Position numbers and translations under genes: made by a program. A model generated the notes under the pieces. The model was not told the DNA's origin, did no database searches, and worked only from the letters and a program-made list of their open reading frames with translations. 64,000 nucleotides of DNA. Origin: Xestospongia bergquistia. Taxonomy: Eukaryota; Porifera; Demospongiae; Haplosclerida; Petrosiidae. The stretch spans positions 6,117,701-6,181,700 of the forward strand of contig OZ014422.1 of the NCBI GenBank assembly GCA_963965975.1, read 5' to 3'. Shown here piece by piece: positions 12,301-25,200 of the stretch (position 1 is the stretch's first letter; each line of letters begins with the position of its first letter).

Positions 12301-13843
12301 TTTGCTGTATATGCAGACAACTTATTATCTAGTCCATTTTGATACTTTGACTCACAATGCCAGCCCACTTGATCTAATGTATTGATTAAACAGAATTATA
12401 TTTGGTGATAATAATAACATGGGGTATTTATTTTATTGATGATGTATCTATCAATAAATAATACTTCATGTTTCAAAGGCATTATTCAAAACTATAAATT
12501 GTCTAAATATAGATACATACAAATATGTAATATATATCTATTTTTAGAATTGTTTTAGATTACATCATATATATAATTATAGTGATTCATTAGTTTCACT
12601 AAATCTAAAAGGAATGAACAGGAAGGTATATTGCAAACAGTGATTACTATAGTGAAACAGTATACACTACTTGTAGAGAAGCAGATGGCTTTGGTTATGA
12701 TATAGTTTATCAGTGGTTTGTTATCACGGAGTGCATATCCATCCTTTTACTATATAGTGTATAAGATGATTTGAAGAAAGACTAATAGTGAACTCTGTGA
12801 AGTGACAACAATAATCAAGATCACACATTCAATAGAGTAATTTGAAGTCTTCATGCAGATCAACTCTGCTCAAAAGCTGAGACAGTCTGGGTATAGTTAC
12901 AGCATGTTGTGCAAAATGGGCCAACAATTTCACCCTCAATATTTACATGAGGCCATGGTAGTCTGGCGTTGCCGCCTTTTCACTTAGAGAGGAAGGGTCT
13001 GGGGACAAGTGTATATAGGACTTGTATAACCTGCAAGAATCTGACAGGCCACAGAAACACCTTGTGTGCTTAAGAGCTCCTCCTTTTCACTTAATGCCTA
13101 TTCCATGTGAGTTGCCGATGACTAGTTCCTTGAAGCTGTTTGAAACTTTGCTCTTCAAGCAGTACGTCATGTGAGGCTGCACTAGTTTATAAAAAGATAG
13201 TCTATGCTTCTATTCAAAAGATCATCGCCACATCCATGGCATATTATAACAGCCATTTTGTATTTTTCATTCTCTTAAAACATGCTCAGGTCTAAGTATG
13301 CTCTACTCACATCTGCATTCCTGCTGTATGAGTCCTATATGCACTTGTCCCTGGACCCTTCCTCTCTAAGCGAAGAGAAGGAAACAACAGACTATAAATC
13401 AAAACATCATAGTTGCTTGGTTTTAAATTGTACATAAATCTATTAGATAAGAGGTCTGACTGTTGTAAGTTGGAATATTGGGAACAGTCCATCTCTTCTC
13501 AGAGGGATGTCTCCTTGTTGGGCTCATATATATATATGACAAAACCACCAGCTGAGAAATATATCAATTGATGGGTTTCCTATAATCATGGTTGCTATGG
13601 ATTTATTGCAATAGCAGTGGGACAGATAATAGTTCATAGCCCTCAAGATGTTTTATTTGAATAATACTGTATAGCGATTTATTAACATAAGCTAGTATAA
13701 TTGGGTCAAACATCAGTACAATAATTTTTGTATTTGTATTTGATCTGTTGAAATGGTTTCTTAGTCAATAAATTACTAACCAGTATTAACAGTTTGCATA
13801 TAATTTAGTCCAGGCATTTAAAAAGGTGTGCAGTAACAAGTTA

Positions 13844-13875
<32 letters not shown>

Positions 13876-14032
13876 GCCAAAATATTAGGTAAAAATGTTC
13901 ACAAATTCATCATATATGATTGCTGCATTTATTCATCTTTGTAGATAAGAACTCACCATATACAGGACATGTCGAAAAGCCGAAAAAAATTGCAAGTGCG
14001 AAGAATACTGCAGGGACTTGACACTTGGCCAT
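9317..14032 (-). CDS. SRCR receptor gene III: 2 SRCR domains, transmembrane helix, long Pro/Thr/Gln-rich tail
   Basis: Seven exons in phase give 603 aa: 14032-13957 (signal peptide, begins [10 protein letters not shown]), 11367-11212, 11157-10990, 10935-10774, 10723-10559, 10448-10425 (stalk SGETSSS) and 10377-9317 (helix and tail). SRCR1 carries C...GRVEIC..WGTVCDD...VVCHQLGY and then [14 protein letters not shown]2 has GRVVVC...VVCRMLNY and [10 protein letters not shown], with a four-residue loss near its last cysteine. The helix contains VVGGTLGG (GxxxG) and no charged residue. The tail has YDVV and TVYEVV tyrosine motifs near the C terminus; the PPSY motif of gene II has become SPSH. A segment with SNTAPIxTG is duplicated within the tail. 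The protein is likely a single-pass surface receptor, and the tyrosines could be phosphorylated; function is inferred from the family only. Confidence 0.8.
11460..13956. other. Intron 1 of gene III; no coding sequence seen
   Basis: Long AT-rich intron between the signal exon and the first SRCR exon. It contains right-copy sequence of the segmental duplication (from about 12480), an inverted-repeat element (12975-13385) and an (AT)n tract at about 13842-13874. Open frames here show no family features. Confidence 0.5.
12975..13385. mobile_element. Inverted-repeat element (MITE-like)
   Basis: The left terminus CACTTAGAGAGGAAGGGTCT (running to about 13021) is mirrored by about 13337-13385 on the right (AGACCC-type end, CTTCCTCTCTAAGCGAAG), arms of about 45 bp. 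The paralogous place near 500-830 keeps the left arm, but the right arm is mostly gone. No coding capacity. Confidence 0.55.
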
Positions 14033-14250
14033 TGCTTTAAAGATTTCACGAATTAAGCGAATAACGCTTAATTTATGCAACAGTAAGTGATAACATGCGT
14101 GGGATCACCTGACAACGCCTGTTGTAAGCTAAGCAACTTACTAGTTTACTCACTTGTTAGTGTAGCTTATAATATGAAGTCTTTGTACGATCAGGGGGAA
14201 GAAAAAGGTGGCCTGGGATTTCTTCTTCAATGTTACCATTGAAATTGAGA
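14033..14250 (-). promoter_or_regulatory. Conserved 5' flank of gene III signal exon (putative promoter/5'UTR)
   Basis: Shares short blocks with 2462-2720 upstream of the gene V signal exon, notably GCGTGGGATCACCTG and CAGGGGGAAGAAAA. The position directly upstream of a start codon fits a promoter or 5'UTR. Residual homology from the duplication is the alternative. Confidence 0.35.
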
Positions 14251-14521
14251 ATATGGCTTCTTCAGTTCACAGTAACCCCGTGCAAAAATCCTAAGGGATA
14301 AGAATACCTCCTTACCAATCACAGAATAAGGATGCAAGGGACAAAATATTTCTATGGTTACTTTTATGCGTTATTATAAACCAATAACTAGCTCTATGTG
14401 CTATTTAACTGTCCACATTTTGGTTTTCTTCCACACGTGAGGCATTCTAACTAAGAAAATTTGTATGCAAAGTCTATCCCTATATAGAATATATATATAT
14501 ATATACAATTTAGAATCATAG

Positions 14522-14693
<172 letters not shown>

Positions 14694-15180
14694 CTATCAG
14701 TCACTTAAGTGTAAGGACATTTGAGAAATAGTGAGGGAATTTTGTATAACTTAATAACTTAATAATATGTATGTGATAACCTTACCTCTTTTAAAGCATT
14801 GTATTGGCCACAGCATATATACAATAATATCACCAGAAATCCTTGTTGCTTATTATTATATTTAAAGAAATATCCGTTTTTCATAAAAGAATTATACCAG
14901 CAGTATCCAGTATTATTACTTATCCTTTATATCCCAGTACAATTCCTCTAAGATTAATATGATGACAGATTTAAGTGGATATATGAATCCATAGTCATAT
15001 TTTTCAAAGAATAAAAAAGTTATTATATGTTATTTCTAACCACATTAGCTATATAAACAATCAATTTCATAGCAAAACAGTTCATATGTTACAATTACTT
15101 CCTGTATTATTAAGCAAATATTTCCTACATACAATCTGTATAGCCATGCATATGTACTAGTTAAATCATAATCAACCAAT

Positions 15181-15290
15181 AGGACAAGAATTACTAGTAT
15201 TAAAACAACTATCACTTGAACTATTACTCACGTATGTTGACCATATAAATTGACTGGATGATCCGGGTCTGTTTGAGAATGATCATAAAA
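15181..15290 (-). pseudogene. Relic SRCR exon (second half of a B-type domain)
   Basis: On the minus strand it matches gene II exon 10 (17067-16928) across the segments for GSSxQxIW, STYMSS, ND and SNSC, including the polypyrimidine side before the acceptor. Substitutions and a shortened 3' part destroy the domain. It lies downstream of the gene II stop, with no partner exon, so it is debris of a former receptor gene. Confidence 0.6.
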
Positions 15291-15780
15291 TATTACAATA
15301 TGATATTTCATTTACAGAATTTTAATTACCATATTAAGAACAATTGAAGAACCATTCATATTATTCACTCCTCCATATTGGTTAGAGATAAATACCAAGT
15401 ATGAACTATTCCAAGGAGTTTAAACTGTCTTATGTCTTATATAGCTCCTAGCTATTCTGTTCTAACACTGTATCTTTTTACAATAAGTGTATTTACCATT
15501 TATGTAATGTGAGTGGAGAAGAAAGACTATATTTGAAAGCTACTAAAACAGACTGCTAACACCCACTATAGCCAGCAGTTATAATAATTATGAATAATTA
15601 ATAATTTATCTTGATATATTCAGAACAAACTACTGTAGTATTGAAAAAAGAGTCCTGTAGTATTATAACCATCAAAAGTATAATGTATATAAAAAAGTTA
15701 AAACATTAACAAATTAACAACAGCAGTGAAGATTCTTATATTCATTCACTATAATTATGCATGTTACAAATAGTACCGAC

Positions 15781-18700
15781 TTATTCAGTATTGTTAGCAG
15801 AATATGAAGGTGGAGCTCCTTCAGACTTCACAACTTCATAAACTGTGTTTTCATTAACTGCTGGTCCACCCACCACATCGTATGTCTCCTCTGAACCAAC
15901 AGGAGGGGGATTGCTTGCTCCATATGCTTCATTACTACTAGTAGAAATATTAGTAGTTGTTGTTGTCATTGTTGAAGGAATGGAAACAGTTGTTTCATTA
16001 CTCCTTGTTACTGGTATAGTTGAACTATCACCAGTAACTGCAGTAGTAGAAGTCCCACTTTGGGGTGGTGGGTTTTGTGTAGGAGTATCTTGAATTGTTG
16101 TTGCTTGTTGAGGAGTTGGAGAACCAGTAATGATTGGAGCTGTATTGGACATAGTTGACTGTTGGGTAGTCACCGGTTGCAACTGAGGTTGCAAAAATTG
16201 TTGCTGTGGGGTTGTATATTGTTGAGGTAGAGTTTGACCTGGTACCATATATGTACTGGGATACATCTGTTGCCTAGGTAAATATGCAACTTGTGGATAT
16301 GGAGGAGGCATATATGTAGCAGGTTGACGATTCTTAAAAGCTGCATTAGTAGGTGGGACATAGTAGTAAGGTGAAGGGTTGTGACCACCTTGAGTAGGTA
16401 GAGTAGTATATCGGACATGTGGATTATAAATAGCTTGAGGTACCACATTTGGTAAAGTATTACCAGTATAACGAGGTGTTGTGTTTACAGTGGTACTTGG
16501 TAAAGTATTTTGATGAGATGTTGATGTAGATTGCATAGTGTTGGTATTTGAGGTTGTGCCCATTGGTGCGGAATTACGTACTAAAGAATCTAACTCAATC
16601 TCATCATTTTGATCTCTATCTGTTGTACGTGGTCTTCTCCTCTTGTGTAGTTTAGCACATATACCAATACGTTTGTACCAACAGATAACAGAGGAGATTA
16701 TAACTATGATCATAATAAGAATGAAAACACCACCTAAAGTACCTCCAACAACAGGACCAATAACTGTAGAGTAACAGAAGTATATTATAAATATTATAAA
16801 TGGACAATGTGATTCTACCTGATGAAGAAGACGAACAGAATCCAATTGTAATGTCATTAGCAGAATATTGTGAATATGCTAAGTATTATATCATAACTAA
16901 CAGTAAACAGTCAGTAATGTTACTTACTACAAGAGACAGTTATATCTTTAGAATGAGTACAGCTGGTCACTCTAGATCTAGGACATGAATTACTTGTCCC
17001 AAAACATCTATCATTTGAACTACTGCTCATGTATGTAGACCATATAGGTTGACCAGAAGATCCAGGTCTGCATGAGAATATAATTACGGTGCAAGTTTAA
17101 AAGTATCCTACTTACAGTGTTAAATGATCATATCTACTGTATCCAGTATATCCTAATTGTTTACAGATAGTATTGGCATCAGTAGAACTAAATCCATCAT
17201 CACATATTGTTCCCCATTGTCCATTACAATAGACCTCCACACGTCCTTGATTAGAATAGCTACCTCCCTGAAGACGTATCATACCAGAGTAAGGATTACT
17301 GTTCCAGATCCTAGTGGTATCTATAAGTAATAATTACATATAAGAAGTATACTATACTGTAAAACTCACAGCAGTATATAGTAGCATCATAAGAGTTAGA
17401 ACTACATCCACTAATTATGGTTGTAGAGTAGGAACACTGTAAGATAGTCAGGTAGTTGTTGTTAGGACAGTTGACACGATTTAGCCTCGTTGATTTATAG
17501 TCAGTACCATAGCTACAAAGATTCCTTGAAAGAGTTTATCTTATTTAATATAACCTTACCTTACCAATCCAGCTCTAGAGTGACTAGAGGCTCCAGTATA
17601 TCCTAACTGATGACAAATGACATCAGCTTCAGTAGAACTGTAATAAGAGTCATCACAGATATTACCCCATGCACTGTTGATATAGATTTGTACTATACCA
17701 CAGTAATAGGAGGATGAGGTGACTCCATTACGATAGAGACGTACAATACCATTAAGACCTAAAGCTAAATGGAAGGTATCTGTTGATTACATAAATTAAA
17801 TAACACAATAAAAAATCAGTAGTAATAATCTTATAGTTAGGAGAAGTTAAGCAGTATCAATGCTTATGAAGGTATGGTCTGGAGTGTCCATTGAAATATA
17901 TTGGCAAGAAATAATGACTATCTCATCAATAGCTCTCTCACTACTTTGCAGTGTTTCCTTACACTACAATATCTAAGTGATGGCTAAGTCATAAATATAA
18001 GTGTAAGTTTCATAGTCAAAATTTTTGCCAAACATTGAATTTCTTCTTTCTAATACATTGTTGTATTATAGCTTGAGGTAGTATAGATTTAAAAAGAGTA
18101 CTACCTATGTAGTATGATTTTTAACCTCTTATATCCACATCATTTTTGTTAGGAGACGTAACAAATAAGTTCTGAGTATTATAAGGTACTCTTCAAAATA
18201 GAGCATTACACTATGAGACTTAAGAGATAGTTGTTTGCTTGTCTCCTTTTTTGAGTTAAATATATAAATTAGATATTTCATGCAGTGTTGTTTTTATTTA
18301 TTTATTTGTATAGTATACAATAGAGAAAGTTATCACAATGCTATATTACTAATAGCAATAAATTTTAAGATATGAAATATACAAATATGAACTCAACTAA
18401 AGTACAAATTTATCTAATATATTTTCTATAATACCTTGACAATTTATAGATAATTTAGATCTACACATCATGATTAGTAAATTGTACTTCAAAATTATTT
18501 ATATTCTAATATATATCAACATCACTTACAAATTAATCCCGAACAAGTGGTCATAGTATTAGAACTTTTGGAATAGTAACTGCTATAACCTAAAGGAAAT
18601 AGCAACAAGTAATTAAATTATGTTACAAATACTATTTGCGTGTTTTCATTAAACAATGTTAAAGTGACATACTGTTTCATTGCTTGGTATGTTAACTACA

Positions 18701-21580
18701 CATGAGTACTCATTAGGAAACAGAACTTATAACTTTTCTGTGGAGACAGTAACGTACTGAGGATTAACAATTTGAAAGTTGGTAGATGTTATGGAATCCT
18801 ATACTTAAGGCAAAGGCAAGTTAAAAGATTCGATGTATATCAGTTACATCCATCATAGTGCTCATAATAGAGGCCATTGATTGCGATATACCTTAACTGT
18901 CAAAGTAAGCAGCTTTAATTCTGGCAACAGCTAGTCTATTTTGGACCATGTGTTAACATGGCTATGTTTGTCTTTATTGTTTTATTATAATTATTGTAGT
19001 ATATGACAATGGATGAATACACTTATACTTACTACATTCTACAGTGACATCTTCAGAGTGGGAACAACTAGTAACTGATGTGGATGGACAGGAATTTCTA
19101 GTACCATAACATGTGTCAGATGAAGAACTAGACATGTATCTCTTCCAAATTGGCTGACTGGAACTACCAGATCTATAATAATAAAATTTCCTTTAACATT
19201 GATGTTAACTTACTGTTTGTATTAGTACATAATATATATATACAAAAATCATTAATTTATATCCACAAATTCACTGTTTAAATAAGTCAGTTGTTTTAAC
19301 ATGTTCACGAAGATTTTCATTGCATGCATCCCTACAAACTACAATGAAGTCGTTCAGTACTAATCCATAGTATACCAGTCCAGGGCAAAGCATCCTGTTT
19401 GTCTAAGAATCATCATAGTTCTAATAACTAACTACATGAATAGTCAATTCCATAGAATCAATATAGTACATCAGAAATCAAAATAGTGTTTCATTGTATC
19501 AAATAATTTTGCTACACATATAACCATATATGGTTATATATGTAACAATATTTTACATTGACATCATAGATCACATAATTAAACTCACAGACTAAGGTGA
19601 TCATAATTAGAGTAACTGTTATATCCCAGTTGTTTACAGATAGTTCGAGCATCAGAAGAACCAAATCCAACATCACATATTGTTCCCCACTGTCCATTAC
19701 AATAGACCTCCACACGTCCTGCATTAGAATAACTACCTCCTTGAAGACGTATCATACCAGCAAACGGACTACTGTTCCAGATCCTTGTAGTATCTACAAT
19801 AAACCTAATAATAGCTGTTAAGAAAGATATTTAACTCACAGCAGTACACAGTAGCATCATAAGAGTTAGTGTTAGTACATCCACTATCAATGTATGTAGA
19901 GAAAGAACATTGATATATAGTGAGGTAGTTGCTACTAGCACAGTTTAGATCATCCATCTTCATAGAATAGTAATCAGTGCCATAGCTAGATGAAGACAAT
20001 GTAAGGCTTGATTATTACATAATTCTAACCTCATCAATCCAGCTCTAGAGTAACTAGAGGCTCCAGTATACCCTAACTGATGACAGATGACATTAGCTTC
20101 AGTAGAACTGTAGTAGGAATCATAACAGATATTACCCCATCCACCGTAATAGATCCTCACAATACCATAATAATAGGATGATGAGGGATATCCATTACGA
20201 TATAGAATTATAGCACCATTGGACAAAGCTAGATAATTAAAAAGTAGTCAGAAATATAAATTTATAAAGTAACTAAAAACTAATTAAGAATTACAAGTAT
20301 AGGCAAACATTTTATGAGTACCACTTTTCATAGAGCAGCATTGTACTCATGGCCTTAACATGACTGAACTGAAGCCTCTCACATACCCAATGATAATTAA
20401 TTGAAATGTGTATATAATTCATTTAGTCAGTATACTGGTATTTTCCCTACACAATGATGTCATCATCATATGACCTAGTGTTATATCAATTGTTATCATA
20501 ATCACTTAATAACTACATAATGTAATATATGTTAATAAGGGTGTTCCTCGTGAACAAAGCCTAAACCTGCAGGTGACATGTGTATAGCATGTGTTAAAGA
20601 TATAAATGGACTGTTAATTAAAATATTTGATGATATAGTAATATAATTTTAATATTATGTTTATGCTACATTAAGGTCATAATCTGTGAGCATGAATGAG
20701 CTTAAACAAACACTTTATTTTCAGTGTGTCATGATCAACCTTCACTGTACAAATTTATACAGAACTTCAGTTTTACAATAATGATAATCTATATGTTATC
20801 ATTATAATCAAAGTGGGTATGTGTTGTTTGGATGTTATTGGAATTAGTCATCATTATATCTCCATTCTCTATATTTTAAATCCTAAATATAGTAACAAGA
20901 ATTGACATGTTACTATATTTAGTAAATATGTGGTTACATAAACAAAGACCCTGTTTACATAATGTGTCCTTACAAATATGCTAGTTTACTACATAATTTC
21001 AACAATATAGTAATTTATTTATTAAGAGTATCACCAACTGAAAAACTTACAATTGTCATACATTGACAATGATATTATAGATAGAAACAAACACACGCTA
21101 TAGTTGTCAAGATGATACAGTCATTTTTAAATTATATATCACTTATAAAAGGTTTGACGATTAGGAATTTAACAGATTTTATTAAAATTGATGACTAACT
21201 AACTATGGCTGAACTGCAGAAAAGACCACATCAACTTTAATGCCAATGTATTGTGGTTTTCATTATGTTCAGCAGTAGTTAGCTGTTTTTATTTAAGTCA
21301 GGCTTTTACCTCACTGTATGATAAGTGGAATATATTTATAGCCATAACAAACTACACGTAGTAAGTGTCTACTATAACATACTGCTTACATTGTATTGTT
21401 ACTCATAAATTCTGAACATAGTCTGTATACTAGTTTAAATATAAGGGGTGATTGATACTCTAATTAGTACATAGTTTCTAAGAGTTAACATTACTATCTA
21501 TTAAGATACTAACCATTTATTTGTTGGGGAGACAGCAAAAGAAGCAGAAAGTACGTGAGAAAGTAGACACTACTTGCCAT
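15781..21580 (-). CDS. SRCR receptor gene II: 4 SRCR domains, transmembrane helix, long tail
   Basis: Eleven exons in phase give 830 aa: 21580-21514 (signal peptide, begins MASSVYFLTYF), 20228-20030, 19985-19840, 19793-19589, 19172-19033, 18589-18530 (short spacer), 17764-17560, 17512-17370, 17320-17116, 17067-16928 and 16763-15781 (helix and tail). Domains alternate as A-type (RNGYPSSSYYYGIVRIYY...VICHQLGYTGAS) and B-type (TTRIW...MIRLQGG...GRVEVYC..WGTIC...TICKQLGYN), so the layout is A-B-spacer-A-B. The helix is [20 protein letters not shown], then [16 protein letters not shown]. The tail is rich in Pro, Thr and Gln, with PPPY, PPSY, YDVV and TVYEVV motifs. Each half-domain exon has compatible phases, which supports the model. 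It is a probable surface receptor of scavenger/recognition type; ligand and signalling partners are unknown. Confidence 0.85.
17790..18529. other. Intron of gene II; nothing recognised
   Basis: AT-rich intron between the spacer exon and the third SRCR domain. No exon, RNA gene or structured repeat was seen. Confidence 0.5.
20250..21513. other. Intron 1 of gene II with a small inverted-repeat element
   Basis: Non-coding. A second copy of the small inverted-repeat element is at 21193-21287, with arms starting AACTAACTATGGCTGAAC. The segment from about 21180 onwards matches 7880-8300 of intron 1 of gene IV. Confidence 0.55.
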
Positions 21581-22275
21581 TTCTATAGGGGGTAAGGCCA
21601 AAGCCTTTAAGTGGTATGTCTGGAATGTGCATATTGAGTGTTTTGTGCCTAAGGGGGAATTTTTAAGGCATACATATTTTAATTCACTCAGTTAGTGTTT
21701 TTCAATCATTTGTAACTTGAAACTAACTAACAAAAAGAGAAACCTCTGTATATCTTTTCTAATATATTTTATACCAGTGGGAGTTGTTTCAATGATTTAA
21801 TTCTCAGCTTCTATTAAGTTAACATTTTCTGACATGTTTCTCTATTGATGTAAGTGTGGCAATTACTGTGAATGTCTATTAGCTTATTTGATGCGTCTGT
21901 TGAAATTTTTTGTAAGCCCCCTACTGTGAAAGAAGAGGACCTGATAAAGCTAGTCTTCTGAATTATAGTTAAGACTTCAAGCTTTTTCTCAGATTTAGTC
22001 TACTAGTAAGTGAATACATAACATATTCATAGTCTGTTTATCCCTAAATTGTTGAATTCGAAATATGTTAATGTAATATACATTGGAAAGTAACTGTGAA
22101 AATGTATATATCATAAAGATCACTAACAGTACTTAACTATAATCTCTAAAGTTTGAATTCAATAAAATTATAAGTAAAATTGTCATCTTTAATGTATATA
22201 TGATAATAACAAATAAAAATATAAAAACAAGACAAGCACACTTTTGTAAATAAAATCCAAAAATACAAAACTGAT

Positions 22276-25200
22276 TTAATCAGTATTATCATAAAGATCA
22301 GAATATGAAGGTGGACCTTCTCCAGATTCATAGACATTGTCATCGTTACCTACTGGTACACCCACCATTTCATAAGTTTCCTCTGTATTGGGACCTGATA
22401 CATGTGTCTCGATATCAGAATTATTAGCAGTAGTTGTTATAGGAGGAGCAACAATTGCTGGAACTTGTGGAGTTGGGTTTGAAGTAGAAGAAGTATCAAT
22501 TGTAGATGAATCATTTTCCCTTGATACTGGTGTAGTTAAATTACCAGTAACTGATGTGGAAGACTCAGTTTGAGGTGGTGGATTCTGAGTAGAAGTATCT
22601 TGAATTGTTACTGGATCCTGAGGAGCTGGAGAATCAATATTTTGTGCAGTAGTGGATCCATTTAATTGTAGGTTCATTTGCTGAGGTTGTTGCACATATA
22701 AAGGTTGCTGTGGGGTCATATACTGTTGAGATGGAGTTTGACAAGGTACCATATAGGCATTGGGATATATCTGTTGTCTAGGTAAATATGCAACTTCTGA
22801 ATATGGCGGGGGCAAATCTGTAGCAGGTTGACGATTCCTAAAAGCTGCATTAGTAGGTCGTACATAGCAGTAAGGTGGAGGGTTGTGACCAGCTTGAGGT
22901 AAAGTATTACCAGTATAATGAGGTGTTGTGCTTACAGTGGTACTTGGTAAAGTATTTGAGGTTGTGTCCATCGGCTCAGAGTTAAGTAGCAAAGAAACTG
23001 ACTCCATTTCATCATTTTGATCTCTATCTGTTGTACGTGGTCTTCTCCTCTTGTGTAGTTTAGCACATATACCAATACGTTTGTACCAACAAATAACAGA
23101 GGAGATTATAACTATGATGATAATAAGAATGACAACACCACCTAAAGTACCAACAACAACAGGACCAATAACTGTAGAGTAACAGAAGTATATTATAAAT
23201 ATTATAAATGGACAATGTGATTTTTTACCTGATGATAAAGTTGATGAAGAAGTTGATGACGAAGTTGAACAGAATCCAATTGTAATGTTATTAGTAGAAT
23301 ATTGTGAATATGCTAAGTATTATATCATAACTAACAGTAAAACAGTCAGCAATGCTACTTACTACAAGAGACAGTGATATCTTCAGAATGAGTACAGCTG
23401 GTCACTCTAGATCTAGGACATGAATTACTTGTCCCAAAACATCTATCATTTGAAGTACTAATCATGTATGTTGACCATATAGGTTGACCAGATGATCCAG
23501 GTCTGCATGAGAATATAATTATTGTGCAAGTTTAAAAGTCTCCTACTTACAGTGTTAAATGATCATATCTATTGTATCCAGTATATCCTAATTGTTTACA
23601 GATAGTATTAGCATCAGTAGAACCAAATCCATTATCACATATTGTTCCCCATTGTCCATTACAATAGACCTCCACACGTCCTTGATTAGAATAGCTACCT
23701 CCTTGAAGACGTATCATACCAGAGTAAGGATTACTGTTCCAGATCCTAGTGGTATCTGTAACAAAACTTCATGATGATACATTATACATTGAGTACTTAC
23801 AGCAGAACACAGTAGCATCATAATAGTCAGAATTACATCCAATATATATATATGTTGAGTAGGAACACTGTAAGATAGTGAGGTAGTTGCTGCTAGTACA
23901 ACTGACATGATTTAGTTTCATTGAATTATAGTCAATGCCATAGCTACAACATCAAAATATATAAAATTAATTAACAGTTTATGCTTGTACTTACTAACCT
24001 CATTAATCCAGCTCTCGAGTAATTTGAGGCTCCAGTATATCCTAACTGATGACAGATGACATCAGCTTCATATTGAGTGTAGTAGGAATCATAACAGATA
24101 TTACCCCATTCTCCATTAATATAGATCTGTACTATACCATAGTAATTTGATGATGAGGTATATCCATTACGATAGAGTTGTACAATACCATTACTAGGAG
24201 AAGCTACAAGAAAAGACAGATATTCTAATTACATAATTTAAATGAAAGCTATAAAGTGCAGAAGTCTTGCCACGGTAGGAACTAAATTGCAGAAACATTA
24301 ATTTGTCATAATTATTATTGAGTAAAATGAACAATGGGGACTGTTTCCTTTCCGAATTTTTAAATTATCATTGCATTAGTGTACTGTACCTGTAATGAAA
24401 ACCATAGGTTCGGCAAACATTAACTATGTTTGGTATGTGTAAGTAGAACTTTGTAAATGCTCTGTTCTTTCAAAAAACTCAAGTAATAACATAATTTATG
24501 ATGTATAATGTAGTCCTCACATCACTAACCAATTAATCCAGAACAATTGGTCTGTGTAGCAGGAGATTTAGAATATGAACTGTTATAAACTAAAAAGTAA
24601 CAAAAAGACTAAGTCATATGTACAGAAATAATAAATGTAAAATGCTAAGACTTTTATTTCAAATTATGAACTATTTATCAAGTAACTAGAGAGTTAATAA
24701 AATATTACCAAATAGCATGATTACTTGGTCATAATTTTATTTTAATCACTTACTGCATTCCACAGTGATATCTTCAGTGTGAGAACAACTAGTCACTGAA
24801 GTAAATGGACATGAATTTCTAGTACCATAACATGTATCAGAGGAAGAACTAGACATGTATGTATTCCAAATTGGTTGACTATAATATCCAGATCTGTATC
24901 ATGATAAAAATAACACTTATGTATAGTTAATCAAATATAGCTACTTCCTCAATATGTCAAATGATTATGTTAATAAGGAAGGAATTATTATTGTATTACT
25001 CACAGACTAAGATGATCATAATTATAGTAATAGTTATATCCCAATTGTTTACATATAGTTTGTGCATCAGTAGAACCAAATCCATTATCACATATTGTTC
25101 CCCACTGTCCATTACAATAGACCTCCACACGTCCTTTATTAGAATAATTACCTCCTTGAAGACGTATCATACCAGAGTAAGGATTACTGTCCCAGATTCT

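Noticed and set aside
16800-16870. Possible Ser-rich stalk exon before the gene II helix (and at 23229-23290 in gene I)
   Set aside because: The donor TCATCAG|GTA is present but no AG acceptor is found upstream in either gene. Direct joining of the last SRCR exon to the helix exon keeps phase 1, so the exon is treated as lost.
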